Assembly: GCF_003702045.1 (NCBI RefSeq)
Contig: NZ_RBTP01000062.1
Location: 1-64,000, forward strand
Source of the DNA: Pseudomonas viridiflava
Lineage (GTDB): Bacteria; Pseudomonadota; Gammaproteobacteria; Pseudomonadales; Pseudomonadaceae
Reading direction: 5' to 3'
DNA: 64,000 nucleotides
Part shown: piece by piece, positions 16,184-26,857 of the stretch
Layout: each line of letters starts with the position of its first letter
How positions within the stretch are numbered: position 1 is the stretch's first letter
The notes under the pieces: generated by a model
What the model was told of the DNA's origin: nothing
Database searches by the model: none
The model's input: the letters and a program-made list of their open reading frames with translations, nothing else
Position numbers and translations under genes: made by a program

Positions 16184-16233
16184 GGTATTCCAAAGATTAG
16201 CATCGGGTGAGCTGGAATACCGTATGGAATACC
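16184..16233. promoter_or_regulatory. Three TGGAATACC repeats in the integrase promoter region
   Basis: The 9-mer TGGAATACC occurs at 16213-16221 and 16225-16233 on the plus strand and at 16184-16192 on the minus strand, between the integrase start and the tmRNA terminator. Repeated short sites here fit integrase arm-type binding sites or an operator for integrase control. No experimental basis. Confidence 0.5.
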
Positions 16234-16309
16234 CAAACGGCTGGAACTCAAAAACTCTCAAAAGACCGTAAAAGCGCTGGAGGCCGCGTATTTACTGGGT
16301 CTCAGGCAC

Positions 16310-16339
16310 AAAAAAAGACGCCCTTGGACGTCTTTTTTT
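16310..16339. terminator. Bidirectional terminator downstream of tmRNA
   Basis: AAAAAAAGACG and CGTCTTTTTTT form an 11-bp stem with an 8-nt loop, giving a T tract on both strands. It lies just past the tmRNA 3' end on the minus strand. Confidence 0.85.
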
Positions 16340-16346
16340 GATCATT

Positions 16347-16738
16347 TGGTGGAGCCGGGGGGATTTGAACCCCCGTCCGCCAGTACTCCGCTTTCGGTAC
16401 TACATGCTTAGCCGTATCTATTAAGTTAACCCTCAGCGACCCGACGGGCAGGGTGCTTTGGGCGAGTTGTGTAAGTTTTAGTCGCTTCGTCCACAACGTA
16501 CTAGGCGACGATCCTGTTCTATATGACAATCATTTCGGGTTTACAGGCATCCCCTGATGATTGCTGGAGCCGAAGCTACCAGAAGGAAGGCTAGCACCGC
16601 TTACGCGGCGAGAGCGTATTCCCCGTAGGTTTCGTCATTGGCAACTATAGAAAGTTGCAACAGTGGATTTACGAGTTCTGTTACCAACTCGGCATGCACC
16701 TAGAGTTTCATCACCGGCGTCGAATCCTAATCGGCCCC
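16347..16738 (-). ncRNA. ssrA: tmRNA (10Sa RNA)
   Basis: The 392-nt RNA has tRNA-like ends: 5' GGGGCCG pairs with the 3' CGGCTCC before ACCA, and the T arm GGGGGTTCAAATCCCCC is clear. Its internal reading frame (16642 down to 16601) encodes ANDETYGEYALAA and a stop, the degradation tag added to proteins on stalled ribosomes. With SmpB, encoded at 26262-26744, it carries out trans-translation. The 3' end carries the island attachment site and is intact, as expected if the island restores the end on insertion. Confidence 0.97.
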
Positions 16739-16813
16739 GAGACTGCTCTCACAGTCGCTGGGGCGCAGTGTACGCCAATCGGCGTGGCACGTCGACCCAT
16801 GTGTTGCCCCATG

Positions 16814-16836
16814 AGGCCAGTCGCGATGACTGGCCT
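16814..16836. terminator. Hairpin downstream of the small secreted protein gene
   Basis: AGGCCAGTC and GACTGGCCT form a perfect 9-bp stem with a GCGAT loop, 11 bp past the stop codon at 16847. No T tract follows, so it may be a processing or stability hairpin rather than a full terminator. Confidence 0.5.
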
Positions 16837-16846
16837 GCCGGGTGTC

Positions 16847-17134
16847 TTACTTGCTCGCGCCTTCGCTGCCCGAGCCGATGCCTTTCAGGCGGGTGATGGT
16901 TTTTGTGGTCAGTTCGACACACTTCTTCTCGTCACCGCTTGCCTTTGCGGCCATTGCGTCTTTCTCGGTCTTTTCGACCATTTCTTTCACGTCTGGGCTC
17001 AGGTTGGTGCCGGACGAGGTCTGCGCATCCTTGAGGGTTTGCAGGTTGGCGCCACACAGGTCATCTGCGGCAAAGACCGGCGAAGCCAACAGAGCAGCGC
17101 TGAGGAACAATCCAGTGAGGGCGGTACGCTTCAT
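16847..17134 (-). CDS. Small secreted protein of unknown function
   Basis: The 95-aa protein begins with a clear signal peptide (MKRTALTGLFLSAALLASPVFAA), leaving a mature periplasmic or secreted protein of about 72 residues. The mature part is hydrophilic and helical, with two Cys (in DDLCGAN and KKCVEL) that could form a disulphide. AAGGAG precedes the ATG. A strong hairpin (16814-16836) follows the stop. It sits alone between tmRNA and the lactate locus. I do not recognise a functional family; its look is that of a conserved small Pseudomonas exported protein. Confidence 0.75.
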   Translation of the reverse strand: MKRTALTGLFLSAALLASPVFAADDLCGANLQTLKDAQTSSGTNLSPDVKEMVEKTEKDAMAAKASGDEKKCVELTTKTITRLKGIGSGSEGASK

Positions 17135-17321
17135 GTGTTTCTCCTTAATAGCCTGTGGACTCGGTATGGCCGGTCAGTGAGGCCGTCGCCCGAGGTTTCT
17201 AGAAGCCCGTTCAGTTGCCGGGCCTAAAAGATGGACTGTGCTGAAACGCAGGGGTTCTATTTATTTTTATCATCATTTGAAAAAGCCACATCGCCGCCAT
17301 AGAGCACCAAATTGGGGCGAT

Positions 17322-20146
<2,825 letters not shown>

Positions 20147-20150
<4 letters not shown>

Positions 20151-20818
20151 GCATCCTCCACAATCAGCACGACTAGGTCCTTGGGGCCGTGCGCGCCATA
20201 CGCCAGCACCTGTTCGATGTCGGCGGTTTTCGACGGACCGGACACCAGTAACGCATTAGTCGGCATGCCGCCCACCCAGTTCTGCTTGAGTTGCGCTTCG
20301 TAAAGGTTGTCGTAGATTTCGCTGGCCTTGAGCAGGGCGAAATGCACCGGCGGCACCAGGCTCATCAAACGGGGCTCTTCGCGGGTAGGCCAGACGATCA
20401 GGCTGCCGGTGGCGGCGATTGCGCCCTGGGTGGTGGTGAAGCTGGCAGGCGTGTCATCGAAGAGGTCTTTTTTCCACGCTTCGATAGGGCGGTCGTAAGC
20501 CTTGAGCGCGGGCAGGTCCGGCTGCGCGGCCCAGTGCTCGCAGACCCGTCGGCCGTGGGGCGTGCCTGGCGCAATCAGCAGGCTGGGTAACTGACGATCC
20601 CTGACCAGCTCGCCGAGCCTGCGTGGCCAGTCCTGTTCGCTGCACAAGTGGATTTCGGTATGCACCGCTTCCATCAATGTGCGCAGTTGGGCGACTCGAT
20701 TGTCCGGGGCGTAGCGCCAGGGCTCGGTCACCAGCGCTTCGTCAAAATTGTCCGCAACCGGTGTCGTTCCAGTCAGGCTGTTGCGCAGTTTGGCGAGGAT
20801 GTTTTGCTTGGCACTCAT
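20147..20818 (-). CDS. lutC: Lactate utilisation protein C (LUD domain)
   Basis: The 223-aa LUD-domain protein is one of three subunits of the LutABC complex that oxidises L-lactate to pyruvate. Recognisable parts are GAIAATGSLIVWPTREEPRLMSL-type LUD core (written in part: AATGSLIVWPT) and the closing ALLVSGPSKTADIEQVLAYGAHGPK. The start at 20818 forms an ATGA overlap with the lutB stop, and the dld start overlaps its own stop the same way. A longer upstream frame overlaps lutB and is not used. Confidence 0.92.
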
Positions 20819-22278
20819 GGTTGATCTCCAGACTTCCGTGTCAGGTGCTTGCGGGCCATCTCGTGCAGTGAGCGAGCGGCAGGTTTCGGGGCGCTGTGGT
20901 TTTGCGTCCAGGGGCCGACGTTGCCGGGCGTCAGGTTGCGCAGCCGTGTGGCAAAAAAACCAAACAGGCGGTAAAGCGCGGGCGAGGTGTTGAGCTTCGA
21001 CCAAGCGTTCCAGATGAACCGTTCCTTGCGCGAGTATTTGCTGCCTTGGTCACGCATCACACGATTCGGCGCGTCGGGGGCTTTGACGTTTTCTTCGCGC
21101 AGACGCCGCAGCAGTGCCGGGATCGGAATCTTCACCGGACACACTTCGCCGCACGCGCCACACAGGGAAGACGCGCTGGGGTGGTCCGGGACTTTCGCCA
21201 GCCCAGCCATGTGCGGCGTGATGATCTTGCCGATGGGGCCCGGGTAGACCTCGCCATAAGTGTGGCCGCCGACGCGGGTGTACACCGGGCAGTGGTTCAT
21301 GCACGCGCCGCAGCGAATGCAGTTCAGTGTCTGGCGCAGTTCGCTGTCGGCAAACGCCTGGCTGCGGCCGTTGTCCAGCAGCACCAGGTGAACTTCCTGT
21401 GGGCCGTCCAGTTCATGGGCTTTGCGTGGGCCGGAGATCATGTTGACATAGGTGGTGATGGGGATGCCCAGCGCTGACCGGGTCAGTAACGATAGCAGTG
21501 GCACGGTGTCGCGCAGGTTCTCGACGACTTTTTCGATACCGGTCACGGCGATGTGTACAGGCGGCACGGTGGTGACCATGCGCCCGTTGCCTTCGTTTTC
21601 CACCAGCAGCAGCGTGCCGGTTTCCGCGACTGCGAAGTTGACGCCCGAGACGCCGATGTCCGCTTCGAAGAATTTCTGGCGCAACACGCGGCGGCCGATC
21701 TGGATCAACTGGTCGACGTCGGTGGTGTACTCCACGCCGAGCTTGTCGTGGAACAGCCTGCCGACCTGGCCTGCATTTTTGTGGATGGCGGGCATGATGA
21801 TGTGCGAAGGCTTTTCGTGGTCCATCTGCACGATGTACTCGCCCATGTCAGCTTCCAGACACTCGATGCCGCGCTCGCCAAGAAAGTCGTTCATCTCCAT
21901 TTCTTCGCTGACCATCGACTTGCCCTTGATCACCTGTTTGGCTTCATGGGCTTCGACGATCGACAGCACGATTGCGTTGGCTTCCTCGACGGTTTCTGCC
22001 CAGTGCACCTGCACGCCGTTGCGGATCAGGTTGCGTTCCAGTTGCTCCAGCAGGTCGGGCAGCTTGGACAAGGCGCGCGCACGGATCGCATTGCCCAGCG
22101 AGCGCAGGTCTTCGCGCTCGTCCGGATTGCTGAAGGCCGCTGCGCGTTTGGTCATCAGCGAATCCATAGCACGACGGAAGTTGCCGCGCAGTTGCGGATC
22201 GCCCAGTGCTTCATGGGCACGCTCGCGAAAATCCGGCTGATGGATTTCGACGGCGGGGATGCGGGTCTGCACGTTCAT
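20815..22278 (-). CDS. lutB: Lactate utilisation protein B (iron-sulfur)
   Basis: The 487-aa protein has an N-terminal LUD domain and a C-terminal ferredoxin domain with the cluster motifs CIRCGACMNHCP and CGACGEVCPVKIP. It carries electrons in LutABC-dependent oxidation of L-lactate. The ATG at 22278 is chosen because GGAGGT lies just upstream and it overlaps the lutA stop as ATGA; a frame reaching 22302 would add only eight residues. A DUF3390-like tail follows the cluster region. Confidence 0.93.
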   Translation of the reverse strand: MNVQTRIPAVEIHQPDFRERAHEALGDPQLRGNFRRAMDSLMTKRAAAFSNPDEREDLRSLGNAIRARALSKLPDLLEQLERNLIRNGVQVHWAETVEEANAIVLSIVEAHEAKQVIKGKSMVSEEMEMNDFLGERGIECLEADMGEYIVQMDHEKPSHIIMPAIHKNAGQVGRLFHDKLGVEYTTDVDQLIQIGRRVLRQKFFEADIGVSGVNFAVAETGTLLLVENEGNGRMVTTVPPVHIAVTGIEKVVENLRDTVPLLSLLTRSALGIPITTYVNMISGPRKAHELDGPQEVHLVLLDNGRSQAFADSELRQTLNCIRCGACMNHCPVYTRVGGHTYGEVYPGPIGKIITPHMAGLAKVPDHPSASSLCGACGEVCPVKIPIPALLRRLREENVKAPDAPNRVMRDQGSKYSRKERFIWNAWSKLNTSPALYRLFGFFATRLRNLTPGNVGPWTQNHSAPKPAARSLHEMARKHLTRKSGDQP

Positions 22279-23111
22279 CGCTGACCTCCGGTGCGTTGCC
22301 ACAAAAAGCTCGCCAGGTGCTGGCCGCGAATGGATTCGCGTTGTTTTTCAAGTGAGCCGTTAATGTTCATCAGGCAGCCGCAATCGGCGGTGAGGATCTG
22401 CTCGGCGCCTGAATCCTTCAATGCGCGTGTCTTGTCGGCGACCATCGCGCCAGAAATATCCGGCATGCGCACGCTGAATGTCCCGCCGAAGCCGCAGCAT
22501 TCACTTTCGTGATCATGGTCGACGCGCTCCACGTTGCCCAGTTGCGCCAGCAGTTCGCGGGCGTGCAGGTGTGTGTTCATCTCGCGGCGTGCCGAGCATG
22601 ATGTGTGCAGGGCGATGCGGGTGGGTTGGCCGTGATCGTTCAGGCGCGTCTTGCAGACGTGCAGCAGGAATTCGGTCAGCTCATACGTGCGAGCGGCCAG
22701 GTGCCGGACCTGCTCAAGCGTCTCAGGCTCGTCCTTGAACAGGTCCGGATAATGCTCGCGAAACATCCCGGCACAGGAGCCCGAAGGCACCACCACCGGG
22801 TCGTTTCCTTTGAATAGCGCAAGCTGGGCGCGTGCCACCTCGCGGGCCTGATCGGTATAACCCGAGGTATAGGCCGGTTGGCCGCAGCAACTTTGTGCCT
22901 GCGGGTAGTCGACCTGAATGCCTTCGCGTTCGAGCAGGTGAATCGCGTCCATACCGGCTTCCGGGAAAAACAGATCAACCACGCAGGTGCCGAACAGGTA
23001 AACGCGTTTTGGTTTATCGGTCGGGTAGTCGCGTGGCGCATGGCGAGCGGGCGCGACGCGGGTGGCGTTAGTGGGCGTGTCGTGTGCAGCGTTGTAAAAA
23101 AGCTCACTCAT
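22275..23111 (-). CDS. lutA: Lactate utilisation protein A (CCG-domain)
   Basis: The 278-aa protein carries two cysteine-rich CCG domains, seen as SCCGQPAYTSGY and ECCGFGGTFSV, the signature of heterodisulfide-reductase-like and glycolate-oxidase-like iron-sulfur subunits. In LutABC it takes part in L-lactate oxidation. GGAG precedes its ATG. It lies 84 bp downstream of lldP and overlaps lutB by 4 bp. The first 35 residues are not conserved-looking and could be a lineage-specific extension. Confidence 0.92.
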   Translation of the reverse strand: MSELFYNAAHDTPTNATRVAPARHAPRDYPTDKPKRVYLFGTCVVDLFFPEAGMDAIHLLEREGIQVDYPQAQSCCGQPAYTSGYTDQAREVARAQLALFKGNDPVVVPSGSCAGMFREHYPDLFKDEPETLEQVRHLAARTYELTEFLLHVCKTRLNDHGQPTRIALHTSCSARREMNTHLHARELLAQLGNVERVDHDHESECCGFGGTFSVRMPDISGAMVADKTRALKDSGAEQILTADCGCLMNINGSLEKQRESIRGQHLASFLWQRTGGQR

Positions 23112-23195
23112 CAGTTCGAGTCTCCGGGTGGGCCCGGTTATGAATGGCTGACGCCGACGGGTCGATTCGGCGTCAGGTGATGCGTCATTCGGTCA

Positions 23196-24887
23196 TCAGT
23201 GAACCAGCATGCCGGTGAACCAGTACGCCTGGGCGTAGGTGATGCAGCCGACGATGGTGGCGAAAAACAGGCTGTGCTTAAGGGTAAAGCGGAACAGATC
23301 CGACTCCTTGCCGACCAGTCCGGTCGCAGCGCAGGCCACGGCGATGGACTGGGGCGAGATCATCTTGCCGGTCACGCCGCCGCTTGAGTTCGCCGCCACC
23401 ATCAACACGTCGCTGACGCCCAGCTGGTGAGCGGTGGTGGCTTGTAGCGAGCCGAACAGCGCATTGGCCGAGGTGTCGGAGCCGGTCAGGAAAACGCCCA
23501 GCCAGCCCAGAAACGGCGAGAAAAACGGGAACGCTGAGCCTGTTCCGGCCAGCACCAGCGCCAGGGTCGAGGACATGCCGGAGTAATTCATGACGAAGGC
23601 GAAGGCCAGCACCATGCCGATGGACACAATGGCCCATCGCAGCTCGATCAGGGTTTCCTTGAAAGTGGTCAGACCAATCTTGGGGGTGATACGCAGTATC
23701 AGCATCGCGAGGATGGCCGAGAACAGAATCGCGGTGCCTGAAGCGGCAATCAGGTCGAACTTATACACGGCGGGCATCGCGGTCACGTTCGCGACGATGG
23801 GCGCGGTCTTCATGACCAGTTGATCGAGGTGCGGCACCGGGATATTGAAGGTGAACGCCTGCAGCGTGCCGCCCGGCGCAAACAGCGCCTTGAAAGGTTT
23901 CAAGGTCCACAGGGTGACCATGCCGGTCAGAATCAGGAAGGGCGACCATGCCTTGACGATCTGGCCGAGGCTATAAGGCGATGCGACCGAAGAGCGGGAT
24001 TTGTCGAAGCCGCTCGGGCCACCGATGATCGCGGCCGAGCCTCCGCTGACCACGACCGTGTCGGTTGCGCGCTGCGGCTGCCAGACTTTCAGGAACAGGG
24101 TCAGCGAGACGATGCTGACCAGCGCAGAAGTAATGTCGGGCAGCTCCGGACCGACGAAGTTGGACGTCAGGAACTGGGTGATCGCAAAGGTGGTGCCCGC
24201 GATCAAGGCTGCGGGCCAGGTCTCTTTGACGCCGCGTACGCCGTCCATCATGAACATTAGCCAGAACGGCACGAAGATCGACAGGAAGGGCAATTGACGG
24301 CCTGCCATCGCGCCGATCTTGAAGGCGTCCAGCCCTGAAACCTGGCCTGCAACGATGATCGGAATCCCCAGCGCACCGAATGCGACCGGCGCGGTATTGG
24401 CGATCAGGCAAAGGCCCGCGGCGTAGAGTGGATTGAGTCCAAGGCCCACCAGCAAGGCAGCGGTGATGGCGACCGGCGCGCCAAAACCTGCCGCACCCTC
24501 CAGAAAGGCACCGAAGCAGAAGGCGATCAGCAACACCTGCAAACGCTGGTCATCGGTGATGGCCATGACCGAGCTCCGGATGATCTCGAATTGACCACTC
24601 TTGACGGTCAGTTTGTAGAGAAACACTGCCGCAACGATGATCCACGCGATGGGCCACAAGCCGTACGCAAAGCCGTAACCGGCTGCGGCCAGCGCCATGT
24701 CGGTCGGCATCTGGAAGGCGAAGATCGCGACCAGCAGCGACAGCGCCAACGTGACGCTGCCTGCGATATGGCCTTTGAGCCGGAACACGGCCAGCGCCAG
24801 AAAGAAAAATACGATGGGGATCAGCGCGGCAGCGGCGGAAAGGCCGAGGCTGCCAAAGGGTGTGTAGAGCTGTTGCCATGTCTGCAT
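23196..24887 (-). CDS. lldP: L-lactate permease
   Basis: The 563-aa protein is an inner-membrane LctP-family transporter with many hydrophobic helices, for example near residues 12-35, 40-60 and the GAFLEGAAGFGAPVAI segment typical of the family. It imports lactate, and possibly glycolate, with protons. It is the first gene of the operon lldP-lutABC-dld and is divergent from the FadR-type regulator gene at 25285. AAGGGG lies 10 nt before the ATG. The control palindrome at 25075-25091 lies in its upstream region. Confidence 0.95.
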   Translation of the reverse strand: MQTWQQLYTPFGSLGLSAAAALIPIVFFFLALAVFRLKGHIAGSVTLALSLLVAIFAFQMPTDMALAAAGYGFAYGLWPIAWIIVAAVFLYKLTVKSGQFEIIRSSVMAITDDQRLQVLLIAFCFGAFLEGAAGFGAPVAITAALLVGLGLNPLYAAGLCLIANTAPVAFGALGIPIIVAGQVSGLDAFKIGAMAGRQLPFLSIFVPFWLMFMMDGVRGVKETWPAALIAGTTFAITQFLTSNFVGPELPDITSALVSIVSLTLFLKVWQPQRATDTVVVSGGSAAIIGGPSGFDKSRSSVASPYSLGQIVKAWSPFLILTGMVTLWTLKPFKALFAPGGTLQAFTFNIPVPHLDQLVMKTAPIVANVTAMPAVYKFDLIAASGTAILFSAILAMLILRITPKIGLTTFKETLIELRWAIVSIGMVLAFAFVMNYSGMSSTLALVLAGTGSAFPFFSPFLGWLGVFLTGSDTSANALFGSLQATTAHQLGVSDVLMVAANSSGGVTGKMISPQSIAVACAATGLVGKESDLFRFTLKHSLFFATIVGCITYAQAYWFTGMLVH

Positions 24888-25284
24888 GTCGGGAGGCCCC
24901 TTAATTATTGTTGGTAAGGCCCGGTGTTCTGTGTGCGCGGCTTCGAGTCGACGTCGTGTTGGCGAGGTCTGTTCGATGCTGACGACTGAATCGCACAGCT
25001 CACCAGCTCAAGTCCTTCTGTTGCAAAGGTCTTGCAGCGCAGCGGAGGTTACTCGCCGAACGCTGGCATTGGATAATTGGTAATACCAATTTACAATGTC
25101 TGCTGGCTAGATTAGTGGCCTTGTGATCGGTGTGTCAATTTGCAGGGCCAGGACTTTTGTCGCATGCGCTCTGGAAGGGTAGTGCCAAACAGGGTTTTCG
25201 GCTGAATTGGGCAGGTGCCTTGGTGGCGGCAATCAGCCAGAATACGCACGCCCGGCAACGAGTCGGGACGGTGGAGTAAGTGCT
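24888..25284. other. Divergent regulatory region lldP / lldR-like gene
   Basis: This 397-bp region has no convincing gene. It holds the 17-bp palindrome at 25075-25091 and must contain both promoters. The rest shows no further clear repeat or hairpin. Confidence 0.6.
25075..25091. promoter_or_regulatory. Palindromic operator, probable LldR-type binding site
   Basis: AATTGGTA-A-TACCAATT is a perfect palindrome with a one-base centre. It contains GGTAATACC, which fits the GT-N-AC core bound by FadR-subfamily GntR regulators. It lies 188 bp from the lldP start and 194 bp from the regulator start, suitable for controlling both. Confidence 0.75.
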
Positions 25285-26052
25285 ATGGGCTTTGATCAGG
25301 TGCGTCAGCGCCGTTTGTCCGACGATATCGTCGAGCAGCTGGAAAAAATGATTTTGGAAGGCACCCTGAAGTCGGGTGGGCGTTTACCCGCTGAAAGAGC
25401 ACTGGCTGAGCAGTTCGGTGTGTCACGCCCCTCGTTGCGCGAGGCGATTCAGAAATTGACGGCCAAGGGTTTGTTGGTCAGTCGCCAGGGCGGCGGTAAT
25501 TATGTGGTCGAGAATATCGGTTCGACGTTCAGCGATCCTTTGCTGCACTTACTGGAAAGCAGTCCCGATGCTCAGCGCGATCTGCTGGAGTTTCGTCACA
25601 CATTGGAAGCGTCCTGCGCCTATTACGCGGCGATGCGCGCCACTGAAATGGATCGCGAGCGTTTGCGCATGGCGTTCGAGTCGCTGCTGGATTGTTATTC
25701 GCGGGCTGACGAGGTCAGCCGGGCCGAGGAGGGGGAGGCGGATGCCAATTTCCATCTGGCGATTGCCGAGGCCAGCCATAACGCGGTGTTGCTGCATACC
25801 ATTCGTGGTCTGTTCGATTTGCTCAAGCGCAACGTGGTGATTAACATCGGCGGCATGTACAAACAGCGCACGGAAACCCGCGACATGCTGATCAAGCAGC
25901 ACCGGGAATTGTACATGGCGATCATTGAGGGTCGTGCGCAGGATGCGAGGGAAGTGTCGAGCAGGCACCTGACGTACGTGCAGGAAGTGCTGGAAGAGGT
26001 CAGGCAGCAGGTTCAGCGGACGGCGCGTGCGGAGCGGCGCAATACGATGTGA
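25285..26052 (+). CDS. lldR: FadR-family (GntR) regulator of the lactate operon
   Basis: The 255-aa protein has an N-terminal winged helix-turn-helix (SGGRLPAERALAEQFGVSRP is the classic GntR segment, near 33-52) and a C-terminal all-helical FCD domain (about 95-240) with metal/ligand-binding His residues (ANFHLAIAEASHNAV). It probably represses lldP-lutABC-dld until lactate binds. The ATG at 25285 is chosen for the GGAG before it and the usual family start. Divergent placement next to lldP supports the assignment. A related FadR-type paralogue name such as lutR would also be acceptable. Confidence 0.85.
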   Translation: MGFDQVRQRRLSDDIVEQLEKMILEGTLKSGGRLPAERALAEQFGVSRPSLREAIQKLTAKGLLVSRQGGGNYVVENIGSTFSDPLLHLLESSPDAQRDLLEFRHTLEASCAYYAAMRATEMDRERLRMAFESLLDCYSRADEVSRAEEGEADANFHLAIAEASHNAVLLHTIRGLFDLLKRNVVINIGGMYKQRTETRDMLIKQHRELYMAIIEGRAQDAREVSSRHLTYVQEVLEEVRQQVQRTARAERRNTM

Positions 26053-26062
26053 TCGTGCGAAA

Positions 26063-26173
26063 GCCGTGGGAGCGGATCGGGCGGCATTCCGTTTGTACGC
26101 GAATGCTGCGTTCCCTTCGCTGAGTTTTGTTTGGATGTACTAGCCTTTTCGCGGACAAGTCCGCTCCCACGGC
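26063..26173. repeat. REP-type inverted pair
   Basis: GCCGTGGGAGCGGA (26063-26076) is exactly inverted at 26160-26173 (TCCGCTCCCACGGC), and the right copy contains the Pseudomonas REP core TTCGCGGACAAGTCCGCTCC (26147-26166). The left copy is degenerate beyond the shared arm. It separates the regulator gene from smpB. Confidence 0.75.
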
Positions 26174-26261
26174 CGAGATCGTGCCTGCTCTGGATGCATC
26201 ATTGCGATGTGTGCATAACGACGAGCAACGAACGTGAGGCACGGGCGCGATGAGCGAAGGC

Positions 26262-26744
26262 TTAGTCGTCCTTGCCTTTGCTGCGCACGGCGCGTTGCAA
26301 CTCGCGGTCCGAGTCGCGCTCGCGTTCGGTGTGGCGCTTGTCGTATTCCTTTTTACCTTTACCCAGAGCGATTTCGCACTTGATCAAGTGCTGCTTCCAG
26401 TAGAGGGAAAGGGCCACGCAGGCATAGCCTTTCTGCTGGACCGACGTAATGAGCTTTTCGAGCTCGCGTTGGTTCAGCAATAGTTTGCGGGTGCGTGTCG
26501 GGTCAGCGATGACGTGCGTGCTGGCTGTCTTGAGCGGCGTGATATGGCAGCCCATCAGCCATGCCTCGCCATCTTTGAGCAGCACGTAACTGTCGACCAG
26601 CTGTACCTTGTTGGCACGCAGGCTTTTTACTTCCCAGCCAGCCAGGACCAGACCGGCCTCGAACTTGTGTTCGATGAAGTAATCGTGTCGCGCCTTCTTG
26701 TTCTGCGCGATGGTCCCTGTAGGGTGTTTCTTGAGCTTAGCCAT
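26262..26744 (-). CDS. smpB: SsrA-binding protein SmpB
   Basis: The 160-aa RNA-binding protein delivers tmRNA to stalled ribosomes. It shows the family core IAQNKKARHDYFIEHKFEAG, GWEVKSLRANKVQLVDSYV and the basic C-terminal tail (KGKKEYDKRHTERERDSDRE) that enters the empty mRNA channel. The start at 26744 gives the usual length; a frame reaching 26897 would add 51 unrelated residues over the neighbouring promoter. Its partner RNA is encoded about 9.5 kb away at 16347-16738. Confidence 0.97.
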   Translation of the reverse strand: MAKLKKHPTGTIAQNKKARHDYFIEHKFEAGLVLAGWEVKSLRANKVQLVDSYVLLKDGEAWLMGCHITPLKTASTHVIADPTRTRKLLLNQRELEKLITSVQQKGYACVALSLYWKQHLIKCEIALGKGKKEYDKRHTERERDSDRELQRAVRSKGKDD

Positions 26745-26857
26745 AGGGGGCGCATTATAGGGAGTTGCTTCATTGTCGGCTACGGGAAAGCGTGTGCTTG
26801 AGCACAATGGTTGAATCCCGGACAATGCGCGCTCTTTTTTGGGCGGGCGATTCATCA

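Larger units (their letters stand above)
1..16346. mobile_element. Genomic island integrated at the tmRNA (ssrA) 3' end (left end outside window)
   Basis: A P4-type integrase gene lies head-on against the 3' end of the tmRNA gene, a well-known integration site for islands and phages. Everything to the left up to the window start is accessory: a second tyrosine recombinase, a type I restriction operon, extra HsdM/HsdS-like genes, an Abi-like gene, AT-rich unknown genes and long non-coding tracts. Core gene order begins only to the right of the tmRNA. I looked for a duplicated tmRNA 3' end inside the window and did not see one, so the left boundary is probably further left. The presence of two unrelated integrases suggests nested or successive insertions. 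The island identity is inferred from gene content and position. Confidence 0.8.

Noticed and set aside
1..16346. CRISPR array or cas genes in the island
   Set aside because: No regularly spaced direct repeats and no Cas-like proteins were seen.
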